In this document: positions 1 to 5,794 of the stretch, piece by piece
Layout of the letters: each line of letters begins with the position of its first letter
Position numbering within the stretch: position 1 is the first letter of the stretch
Source of the DNA: Micromonosporaceae bacterium
Lineage (GTDB): Bacteria > Actinomycetota > Actinomycetes > Mycobacteriales > Micromonosporaceae
Direction: 5' to 3'
DNA length: 5,794 nt
Assembly: GCA_019689695.1 (NCBI GenBank)
Contig: JADGHA010000294.1
Location: forward strand, 1 to 5,794
Position numbers and translations under genes: made by a program
Notes under the pieces: model-generated
Seen by the model: only the letters and a program-made list of their open reading frames with translations
The model's database searches: none
What the model was told of the DNA's origin: nothing

Positions 1-37
1 GGCCGCGGTGAACGAGGTCCGCCAGGCGCTCGGCTGA
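1..37 (+). CDS. C-terminal tail of an unidentified gene (partial)
   Basis: Reading from base 2 gives AAVNEVRQALG followed by TGA at 35-37. All eleven sense codons end in G or C, which fits real coding sequence here, and a strong hairpin starts three bases after the stop, as expected at the end of a gene. The tail is probably the end of an alpha helix. It is far too short to assign a family. The gene would run convergently toward the thiolase gene. Only the tail is visible, so it could also be a chance open frame. Confidence 0.45.
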   Translation, partial: AAVNEVRQALG

Positions 38-39
38 CG

Positions 40-79
40 GCCGCTGGCCGTGGCCGCCCGCAGCGGGACGGCCAGCGGT
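40..79. terminator. Nested hairpin, probable factor-independent terminator between convergent genes
   Basis: Bases 40-51 (GCCGCTGGCCGT) pair with 68-79 (ACGGCCAGCGGT) as 11 Watson-Crick pairs plus one G-U. Inside the 16-nt loop, CCCG (57-60) pairs with CGGG (64-67) around a CAG loop, giving a second stacked stem. No T-run follows on either strand. Stems without a U-tract are common at actinobacterial gene ends. The hairpin lies 3 nt after the stop of the left-hand gene and about 95 nt beyond the thiolase stop on the other strand, so it could end transcription from both sides. The structure is read directly; the terminator role is inferred. Confidence 0.6.
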
Positions 80-178
80 GGCAGTCAGCGGTGACGGCCA
101 GCGACAAGCGTGTGGCAGTCAGCGGTCAGCGGTGGCGGTCGCGGTGGTGGTCAGCGGTGGCGATGGCGGTGGTCAGCT
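67..178. repeat. Cluster of short direct repeats (TCAGCGGT / GACGGCCAGCG) in the convergent intergenic gap
   Basis: TGGCAGTCAGCGGT occurs exactly at 79-92 and 113-126, a 34-nt period. TCAGCGGT occurs at 85-92, 119-126, 126-133 and 151-158, with a CCAGCGGT variant at 72-79. GACGGCCAGCG occurs at 67-77 and 93-103. The rest is G-rich GGTGGCGGT-like sequence. The cluster fills nearly the whole gap between the hairpin and the thiolase stop. The copies are imperfect, closely spaced and lack uniform spacers, which looks like slippage-generated simple repeat sequence. No function is evident. Confidence 0.7.
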
Positions 179-1435
179 GAGGCGCTCGATCACCATGGCC
201 ATGCCCTGACCGCCGCCGACGCACATCGTCTCCACGCCGATCGTCTTGTCGTGCCACTGCAGGGCGTTGAGCAGCGTGCCGGTGATCCGGGCGCCGGTCA
301 TGCCGAACGGATGGCCCACCGCGATCGCGCCGCCCATGACGTTCAGCTTCTCCAGCGGGATGCCCAGCTGCCGGTACGACGGGATCACCTGGGCCGCGAA
401 CGCTTCGTTGATCTCGAAGAGGTCGACATCGGACACCGTCATGCCGGCCCGGGCCAGCGCCTGCCGGGTCGCCTCCACCGGGCCCAGGCCCATGATCTCG
501 GGGGAGAGCGCGGTCACCCCTGTCGAGACGATGCGGGCCAGTGGAGTGATGCCCAGCTCCTGCGCCCGCGCCGCGCTCATCACGATCACGGCTGCCGCGC
601 CGTCGTTGAGCGGGCAGCAGTTGCCGGCGGTGATCCGCCCGTCCGGCCGGAACACCGGCTTGAGCCCGGCCACCCCCGCCATGGTCACGCCCGGCCGTGG
701 GCCGTCGTCGCGGGAGACGACCGTCCCGTCGGGCAGCTTCACCGGCGTGATCTCGCGGGCCCAGAACCCGTCGGCGATCGCCTGCTCGGCCAGGTTCTGG
801 CTGCGCACGCCGAACTCGTCCATCTCCTCGCGGGTCACGCCGTAGACCTGGGCCAGGTTCTCCGCGGTCTGGCCCATCGCCAGGTAGATGTCCGGCAGCT
901 CGCCGTCCTCGCGCGGATCGTGCCAGGTGTCGCAGCCGCCGGCCGCCCGTCTCGCGGACCGCTCCCGGGCGCTGGCGAAGACCGGGTTCTCCCAGCCACC
1001 GCCGACCAGCGCCTGCGCCTCCTCCGGCAGCCGGTCGGAGTTGCCGCGGACGTAGCGCGAGACGCACTCCACTCCGGCGGAGATGAACACGTCTCCCTCG
1101 CCGGCCCTGATCGCGTGGAAGGCCATCCTCGTGGTCTGCAACGACGACGCGCAGTAGCGGGTCACCGTCGCGGCGGGCAGGCGGTCCAGCCCGAGCAGGA
1201 TGGCGACGACTCGGCCCATGTTGAAGCCCTGTTCGCCGCCGGGTAGCCCGCAGCCAAGGTAGAGGTCGTCCACCGTGGCCGGATCGAGCTGCGGCACCTT
1301 GCCGAGTGCGGTGGAGATGATGGTCGCCGCCAGGTCGTCCGGGCGCAGGTCGCGCAGCGAGCCCTTGTACGCGCGGCCGATGGGGGAGCGAGCGGTGGCG
1401 ACGATGACCGCGTCGGTGGGGGAGAGGGTCGGCAT
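173..1435 (-). CDS. Thiolase, acetyl-CoA acetyltransferase / 3-ketoacyl-CoA thiolase family
   Basis: This 420-residue cytoplasmic enzyme is predicted to join two acyl-CoAs by Claisen condensation or to cleave 3-ketoacyl-CoA thiolytically. It would act in beta-oxidation, acetoacetyl-CoA formation or polymer metabolism. All thiolase catalytic parts are present: nucleophile Cys95 (RYCASSLQT), Asn343 in NEAFA, His375 in GHPFGMTGAR and Cys405 in CVGGGQG. The length exceeds the usual 390 or so because of a loop at residues 150-185, a form seen in actinobacterial FadA-type thiolases. M1 is chosen because the fold starts at DAVIVATARSPIG; AAGGGG sits only 1 nt before the ATG, while TAACGT lies 7 nt upstream, so the mRNA may be leaderless. 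The SGNH hydrolase gene ends 39 nt upstream on the same strand. By position it resembles M. tuberculosis fadA3. Chain-length specificity cannot be read from sequence, and I give no symbol for that reason. Confidence 0.95.
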   Translation of the reverse strand: MPTLSPTDAVIVATARSPIGRAYKGSLRDLRPDDLAATIISTALGKVPQLDPATVDDLYLGCGLPGGEQGFNMGRVVAILLGLDRLPAATVTRYCASSLQTTRMAFHAIRAGEGDVFISAGVECVSRYVRGNSDRLPEEAQALVGGGWENPVFASARERSARRAAGGCDTWHDPREDGELPDIYLAMGQTAENLAQVYGVTREEMDEFGVRSQNLAEQAIADGFWAREITPVKLPDGTVVSRDDGPRPGVTMAGVAGLKPVFRPDGRITAGNCCPLNDGAAAVIVMSAARAQELGITPLARIVSTGVTALSPEIMGLGPVEATRQALARAGMTVSDVDLFEINEAFAAQVIPSYRQLGIPLEKLNVMGGAIAVGHPFGMTGARITGTLLNALQWHDKTIGVETMCVGGGQGMAMVIERLS

Positions 1436-1442
1436 GCCCCTT

Positions 1443-1448
1443 ACGTTA
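1443..1448 (-). promoter_or_regulatory. Probable -10 element of the thiolase gene
   Basis: Read on the minus strand, TAACGT fits the actinobacterial TANNNT -10 pattern. It is followed by 7 nt (AAGGGGC) and then the ATG, so transcription could start at or next to the start codon. No recognisable -35 is seen 16-18 nt further upstream. The element lies in the 39-nt gap after the SGNH gene, so the thiolase may have its own promoter besides readthrough. Confidence 0.4.
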
Positions 1449-1458
1449 CCGCGCGGTA
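1447..1458. promoter_or_regulatory. Perfect 12-bp palindrome TACCGCGCGGTA, candidate repressor operator
   Basis: TACCGCGCGGTA equals its own reverse complement. Just outside, bases 1446/1459 do not pair, but 1445/1460 (G/C) do. It overlaps the first two bases of the probable thiolase -10 and ends about 11 nt before the start codon, where a bound repressor would block RNA polymerase. The size and symmetry are typical of TetR-family operators, which often control acyl-CoA genes in actinobacteria. The palindrome is seen directly; operator function and regulator identity are inferred. No regulator gene is in the window. Confidence 0.5.
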
Positions 1459-1474
1459 GCCGTACCTCCCGGGT

Positions 1475-2392
1475 TCAGCGGGCACCGGCAGCGCTGGCCG
1501 CGGTGACAACCGCCGGCAGCAGGGCGTGCGCCCACACCCGGTACCCGTCGGCGGAGGGGTGGAAGCCGTCGTAGCAGAGCGTCCCCGCATCCGCCCGGAA
1601 CACCGGCCCGGTCTCCGCGCCGAGGTCCACCACGGCGCCGCCCGCGGCACGCACCGCCCGGGCCTGGGCCCGGGCCACCCGGCGCCCCAGCCAGCCGAGG
1701 ATCTGGCGCAGCGGCGGCGCGAACGCCCGCGCCGCGCCCAGATCCGGGCAGGTGCCGACGACGACCTGGACGCCGGCCTCGCGCAGCCGGCGGACCGCGG
1801 CGCCCAGGTGCGCGGCGGCCTCGGCCGGGCGGCGCAGGCTGGTCGCGTCGTTCGCACCGACCAGTACCACCGCCACATCCGGCCGCCCGCCCAGCAGCGC
1901 GCGGGAGACCTGGGTCCCCAGGTCGGCCGAGCGGGAGCCGGCTACGCCGACGCTGGACAGCTCGACCCGCCGGGCCGAGGTCAGGGCGGGGCGCCCGGCC
2001 GGCCTGCCCGGCGGGCGGGCGGCGCGCCCGGCCGGCTTGCCCGGCTTGCCGGCGGGCTGGCCGGAGACGATGCCGGAGGCGTCGAGCGTGCCGGTGGAGA
2101 GCAGGGTGGCCAGCTGCCCGCCGATGGTGTCCACCACCCGGTCCACCCCGACACCGAGGGCGGAGGAGTCGCCGAGCAGCACCAGATGCAGCGGCGGGGC
2201 GGTGGCGGGACCCAGCGACGCGCGCAGCGCCAGGCCCAGCTCGGGCTGCGCGTACCGGCGGGACCGCGCGATCACCGCCTCGGCGGCGACCAGAGCGACT
2301 CCGCCGGCGACGCTGGCGAGCAGGGCGCCGGCGACCGTCCGGCCCGCTCGCCGGGCCAGCCGGTACCCGTACCCGCCGCGTCCACCGATCAT
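1475..2392 (-). CDS. Membrane-anchored SGNH/GDSL hydrolase (esterase/lipase type), copy 1
   Basis: This 305-residue protein probably hydrolyses an ester outside the membrane; its substrate is unknown. A hydrophobic segment at about residues 18-42, preceded by Arg residues, suggests a signal anchor. SGNH blocks appear in order: GDS with nucleophile Ser76 (VLLGDSSALG), block-II Gly in VGVAGSRS (about 149-152), GAND with Asn181, and DGFHPS with Asp275 and His278. Residues 111-136 are a Pro/Gly/Ala/Lys/Arg-rich insert between blocks I and II. The ATG at 2392 is chosen because GGAG precedes it with a 5-nt spacer; longer in-frame extensions overlap the upstream gene and look non-coding. It starts 16 nt after the stop of the paralogous copy 2, so the two are almost certainly co-transcribed. 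M. tuberculosis Rv1075c, next to a thiolase gene, is a likely relative. Confidence 0.9.
   Translation of the reverse strand: MIGGRGGYGYRLARRAGRTVAGALLASVAGGVALVAAEAVIARSRRYAQPELGLALRASLGPATAPPLHLVLLGDSSALGVGVDRVVDTIGGQLATLLSTGTLDASGIVSGQPAGKPGKPAGRAARPPGRPAGRPALTSARRVELSSVGVAGSRSADLGTQVSRALLGGRPDVAVVLVGANDATSLRRPAEAAAHLGAAVRRLREAGVQVVVGTCPDLGAARAFAPPLRQILGWLGRRVARAQARAVRAAGGAVVDLGAETGPVFRADAGTLCYDGFHPSADGYRVWAHALLPAVVTAASAAGAR
1991..2045. repeat. 33-nt-period in-frame direct repeat inside the SGNH copy 1 gene
   Basis: A 22-nt unit at 1991-2012 recurs at 2024-2045 with one mismatch (C at 2004, T at 2037). The period is 33 nt, exactly 11 codons, so the frame is kept. The region encodes repeated (K/R)PAGR-like peptides at residues 111-136 of the protein. 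The copy 2 paralogue has no such insert. It looks like a coding minisatellite that could vary in length between strains. Confidence 0.75.
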
Positions 2393-2397
2393 CCCGG

Positions 2398-2401
2398 CTC
2401 C
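2398..2401 (-). promoter_or_regulatory. Ribosome binding site deciding the SGNH copy 1 start
   Basis: On the minus strand GGAG is followed by CCGGG and then ATG at 2392, a 5-nt spacer. It lies in the 16-nt gap between the two SGNH genes. It is the clearest Shine-Dalgarno in the window and fixes the start of copy 1. Confidence 0.65.
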
Positions 2402-2408
2402 ACTGTCG

Positions 2409-3608
2409 CTACTTCGGTCCTGCGCTGTCTCGATCCTGTGCCACCGGATCCATGCCGGCTGCCCAACGATCGCCCCGGCCGTCGGCGGCGGGCAAGCGTT
2501 CGGCGGCATCCGCCGGCGCCGCGGCGACGCCGGCCGCGACCGGCTCGGCGTCCCATCCGTCCTCATCCGCTTGAGTGGGCCGGCGCAGGCCGAGACTCGG
2601 CCGGCGCAGGCGCAGCAGCGCCCACCGGCCGGCCGGCCCGCGGTCGCGGCCGGCCACCCGGGCACCGCTCACCTCGGTGCCCGCGGTGTGCGCCGCCTCC
2701 ACGGCCGCGCGGCGCAGCGTGCGCACCCCTTCGCCGGCGACCAGTCGCTGCTCCTCGGCGGCGCCCAGGGCCGCCAGCGCGGTCGGCAGTATGGCGGCGG
2801 CCGCGGCGGCGTAACCGTCGGCCGACGGGTGGAACCGGTCGGCGCTGAACATCCGAAGCGGGTCGGCGGCGAACTTCGGGCCGAGGAGATCGCCCAGCGA
2901 CACGGTCCAGCCACCCGCCTCCACCACGGCGACGGTCTGCGCCGCGGCCAGCTGCCGGCTCCACCGCCGCGCCAGCCACCGCAGCGGCGGCTGGATCGGC
3001 CGGACCGTGCCCAGGTCCGGACAGGTGCCGACGACCACCGCGGCACCCGCCGCACGCAATCGGCGTACCGCGTTGACCAGATGCCGCACCGCGACGTCGC
3101 GGTGGACGCGGTGGGTGACGTCGTTCGCGCCGACCACGATGACGGCCAGGTCAGGCTGGTGCTCCAGGGCCTGCTCGACCTGCGGCGCCAACCCGGCCGA
3201 CGCGGCGCCCACCACGGCCAGCCGGTGCAGCCGCACCGGGCGGCGCAACCGCCGCGAGATCCCGGTGGCCAGCAGGGCACCGGGGGTCTCACGTGGACGG
3301 TGGACGCCGTACCCGGCGCCGGTCGAGTCGCCGAGCACCACCATGCTGATCGGCTCACCCGGGAACTTGGCGCCGTACACCCCGTCGCAGCGCGGCGGCG
3401 GCGCGTCGGCCACCGGGATCATCCGCCGGGCCAGCCGGGCCTGGCCGTGCAGGAGGCCCGCGAAGAGCACGCTCCCGGCGGTCGCGGCGCCGCCGGTCAC
3501 CGCCAGGGCCATGGCCACCCGCCGGGCCGCGGCCACCATCCTGCGCCGGCCCACGCCCGCCTCCTGGCGGGCTCCGCGCGGCGCGGTCAGCGTTGCCGCA
3601 TCAACCAT
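2409..3608 (-). CDS. Membrane-anchored SGNH/GDSL hydrolase, copy 2, with long C-terminal extension
   Basis: This 399-residue predicted ester hydrolase is a paralogue of the downstream gene. A hydrophobic helix at about residues 31-54 after an Arg-rich start (GRRRMVAAARR) suggests a signal anchor with the enzyme outside. SGNH motifs are GDS with Ser95 (VVLGDSTGAGYG), block-II Gly134, GAND with Asn162, and DRFHPS with Asp257 and His260. It shares VVVGTCPDLG, VGAND and FHPSADGY with copy 1. Residues about 281-399 extend past the SGNH core: a basic stretch, an acidic TQADEDGWDAEP patch, then an Ala-rich tail. The ATG at 3608 has GGGGG 5 nt upstream. An internal ATG at 3539 (Met24) would still keep the anchor and is the main alternative. 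A possible promoter lies in the 77-nt gap upstream. The substrate is unknown. Confidence 0.9.
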   Translation of the reverse strand: MVDAATLTAPRGARQEAGVGRRRMVAAARRVAMALAVTGGAATAGSVLFAGLLHGQARLARRMIPVADAPPPRCDGVYGAKFPGEPISMVVLGDSTGAGYGVHRPRETPGALLATGISRRLRRPVRLHRLAVVGAASAGLAPQVEQALEHQPDLAVIVVGANDVTHRVHRDVAVRHLVNAVRRLRAAGAAVVVGTCPDLGTVRPIQPPLRWLARRWSRQLAAAQTVAVVEAGGWTVSLGDLLGPKFAADPLRMFSADRFHPSADGYAAAAAAILPTALAALGAAEEQRLVAGEGVRTLRRAAVEAAHTAGTEVSGARVAGRDRGPAGRWALLRLRRPSLGLRRPTQADEDGWDAEPVAAGVAAAPADAAERLPAADGRGDRWAAGMDPVAQDRDSAGPK

Positions 3609-3648
3609 CTGCGCCCCCGGATTGCTGGTGTTGCTCCTGAGATCTTCG

Positions 3649-3677
3649 AGGCTAGCTCGCCGGCCCGACGATCCGAA
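3649..3677 (-). promoter_or_regulatory. Possible promoter of the SGNH hydrolase pair
   Basis: On the minus strand TTCGGA (3672-3677) is separated by exactly 17 nt from TAGCCT (3649-3654), which fits TANNNT. The -35 matches TTGACA at only three of six positions. A start near 3642 would give a leader of roughly 34 nt before the ATG at 3608. An inverted repeat CGAG-GCTAG-CTCG (3647-3659) overlaps the -10. The rest of the 77-nt gap 3609-3685 shows no terminator. Confidence 0.35.
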
Positions 3678-3685
3678 CCGGGCGA

Positions 3686-4096
3686 TCAACCCGAGACGTC
3701 CGGCCCGGCCCGGTCGACGTCGATCCGGATCAGCACCCGGCGCTCGCGCACCATCGCCGCGCGGTAGTCGTCCCAGTCCGGGTGCTCGCCGGAGATGCCT
3801 CGGTAGTACTCGATGAGCGGCTCCATCGCCTCGGGCAGGTCGATGATCTCCGCGCGGCCCTCGACCTGCACCCAGTGCCCGAAGAAGCTGTCCGGCATCA
3901 CACAGATCCATGCCCGTGGATCCCGTCGCAGGTTCTTCACCTTGTACGCGGTCTGCCGGCTGCTGATGACCACCCGGCCGCGGCTGTCCACACCGACGGT
4001 GACGGGCGTCATCGCCGGCCGGCCGTCACGGCGCATGGTGGCCATGACGGCCCGGTGCTGGGTGCGGATGACGTCCAGCGCGGCTGCAATATCCAC
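3686..4096 (-). CDS. PPOX-class F420-dependent oxidoreductase (Rv1155-like split-barrel protein)
   Basis: This 136-residue cytoplasmic protein has the pyridoxamine 5'-phosphate oxidase-like split beta-barrel fold. Family signatures are RAVMATMRRDGRPAMTPV (residues 15-32), SSRQTAYKVKNLRRDP (45-60), the usual cofactor phosphate-binding stretch with Lys52/Lys54 and Arg57/Arg58, and HWVQVEGRAEI (74-84). Relatives such as M. tuberculosis Rv1155 bind coenzyme F420 and reduce or oxidise small substrates; the substrate here is unknown, and FMN or haem binding cannot be excluded. The GTG at 4096 is chosen because homologues begin at M/V-D-I/L-AAALD and CATAAT lies 7 nt upstream, suggesting a leaderless mRNA. 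An ATG at 4129 would add 11 unlikely residues and overlap the divergent gene. Confidence 0.9.
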   Translation of the reverse strand: MDIAAALDVIRTQHRAVMATMRRDGRPAMTPVTVGVDSRGRVVISSRQTAYKVKNLRRDPRAWICVMPDSFFGHWVQVEGRAEIIDLPEAMEPLIEYYRGISGEHPDWDDYRAAMVRERRVLIRIDVDRAGPDVSG

Positions 4097-4118
4097 GGCC
4101 TGGATTATGCCGGGCAGT
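4097..4118. promoter_or_regulatory. Compact divergent (possibly bidirectional) promoter
   Basis: This AT-richer patch separates the PPOX start (GTG, 4096) from the divergent ykvA-type gene (ATG 4119 or 4128). Minus-strand CATAAT (4104-4109) matches TATAAT at five of six positions and lies 7 nt before the PPOX GTG. On the plus strand GATTAT (4103-4108) is the overlapping candidate -10 for the other gene. No good -35 is visible for either. The shared -10 is read from sequence; promoter activity is inferred. Confidence 0.45.
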
Positions 4119-4127
4119 ATGGAGGGC

Positions 4128-4472
4128 ATGGCGAAGACCCTTCAGCGTACGGCCGCATTCCGGGCCCTGTGGCGGGCGTTCGCCGCCGGCACGCGCGGCG
4201 GGCCTTCGCTGAGCCGCCGGCTGGGCGCCCTGCCGCGGATGATCCGTGCCTGCCTGCGCGGCGAGTACGACGGCGGCGCACGGCTGGCCGGGATGGCGCT
4301 CGCGGCACTCTACGTGGTCTCGCCGGTGGATCTGGTGCCGGAAGGGCTGCTGCTGGTGGTGGGGCTGGTCGACGACGTGGCGGTGGCGGGCTGGCTGGCC
4401 GGCGCGGTGCTGTCGGAGACCGAGCGGTTCTTGCGGTGGGAGGCCCGCAGGCGAGCCGTTCTCCCTGGATAG
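4128..4472 (+). CDS. YkvA / DUF1232 family small membrane protein
   Basis: This 114-residue protein has the DUF1232 signature YVVSPVDLVPE (residues 62-72) followed by VDDV (81-84) within hydrophobic stretches at about 52-66 and 73-96, which suggests a small membrane protein. The biochemical function of the family is not known. The first 45 residues are basic (KTLQRTAAFRALWRAF, SRRLGALPRMIR). The start is uncertain. ATG 4128 gives MAKTLQ, the usual look of homologues, but GGAGGG lies only 1 nt before it; ATG 4119 adds MEG and could be leaderless. It diverges from the PPOX gene, and cbs begins 9 nt after its stop, so it is probably co-transcribed with cbs. Confidence 0.85.
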   Translation: MAKTLQRTAAFRALWRAFAAGTRGGPSLSRRLGALPRMIRACLRGEYDGGARLAGMALAALYVVSPVDLVPEGLLLVVGLVDDVAVAGWLAGAVLSETERFLRWEARRRAVLPG

Positions 4473-4481
4473 GCTGCCGGT

Positions 4482-5767
<1,286 letters not shown>

Positions 5768-5771
<4 letters not shown>

Positions 5772-5794
5772 CTCTTATACAAATCAACGAGCCC
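5768..5794 (+). mobile_element. Probable left end of an IS4/IS50-like insertion sequence (partial)
   Basis: The sequence changes abruptly at 5768. The next 20 bases contain only six G or C, against very high GC before. They begin CTGACTCTTATACA, identical to the first 14 bases of the Tn5/IS50 outside end, with 15 of 19 positions matching overall. The cbs gene, intact until here, stops in the second and third codon-sized step of this junction (TGA 5769-5771). The element would extend rightward beyond the window, so no transposase is visible. If IS50-like, the 9-bp target duplication would be GCTTGAGAA (5759-5767). The match is from memory of the Tn5 end; assembly chimera is the main alternative. 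Confidence 0.6.

Noticed and set aside
67..178. CRISPR array
   Set aside because: Repeat units are 8-14 nt, irregularly spaced, partly overlapping, with no unique spacers of constant length.
110..1246. Long plus-strand open frame antisense to the thiolase gene
   Set aside because: It is the mirror of a full-length thiolase with every catalytic motif. Its translation is Arg/His/Gly-rich with no recognisable domain, typical of antisense frames in high-GC DNA.
1526..3767. Overlapping plus-strand open frames opposite the SGNH hydrolase genes
   Set aside because: Translations are low-complexity Arg/Pro/Ala/Gly and run across two real genes and their gap. The minus-strand SGNH motifs are unmistakable.
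3609..3911. N-terminal extension of SGNH copy 2 up to 3911
   Set aside because: It overlaps the PPOX gene, and the added 101 residues read as out-of-frame PPOX sequence. The hydrophobic anchor and a plausible RBS favour 3608.
4097..4129. ATG start at 4129 for the PPOX gene
   Set aside because: It would add 11 residues absent from the family as I remember it, overlap the divergent gene start, and place the best -10 inside the coding region.

Overview
The window is a short piece of a very GC-rich actinobacterial chromosome. Codons end almost always in G or C, and several starts are GTG or look leaderless. The protein sequences resemble Micromonosporaceae (Micromonospora/Actinoplanes type) most closely; this family-level call is from memory of homologues, not from a search.

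Layout, left to right. (1) Positions 1-37 hold the last codons of an unidentified plus-strand gene. A strong nested hairpin (40-79) and a patch of short direct repeats (67-178) follow, filling the gap between two convergent genes. (2) A minus-strand block reads from about 4100 down to 173. It holds an F420/PPOX-type flavin-fold oxidoreductase (3686-4096), two tandem, membrane-anchored SGNH/GDSL hydrolase paralogues (2409-3608 and 1475-2392, 16 nt apart) and an acetyl-CoA acetyltransferase-type thiolase (173-1435). (3) A plus-strand block diverges from the PPOX gene across only about 20-30 nt. It holds a small YkvA/DUF1232 membrane protein (4128-4472) and, 9 nt later, cystathionine beta-synthase (cbs, 4482-5771). 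(4) The last 27 nt (5768-5794) are abruptly AT-richer. They begin CTGACTCTTATACA, matching the first 14 bases of the IS50/Tn5 outside end. The cbs frame stops inside this junction, within its second CBS domain.

The neighbourhood thiolase - GDSL esterase - (other genes) - cbs recalls the Mycobacterium tuberculosis stretch fadA3 (Rv1074c) - Rv1075c - lipU - cbs (Rv1077). The locus is therefore probably an old conserved actinobacterial arrangement, not a foreign island. Here the esterase is duplicated and a PPOX/YkvA divergent pair lies between it and cbs. Functionally the genes cover acyl-CoA turnover (thiolase), envelope ester hydrolysis (SGNH pair), redox chemistry (PPOX) and transsulfuration (cbs). 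I see no evidence that they form one pathway.

The most notable observations are the probable insertion-sequence end that truncates cbs, a perfect 12-bp palindrome over the probable -10 of the thiolase gene, a compact bidirectional promoter candidate, and an 11-codon repeat expansion inside one SGNH enzyme. I did not find a convincing new defence, biosynthetic or RNA system.
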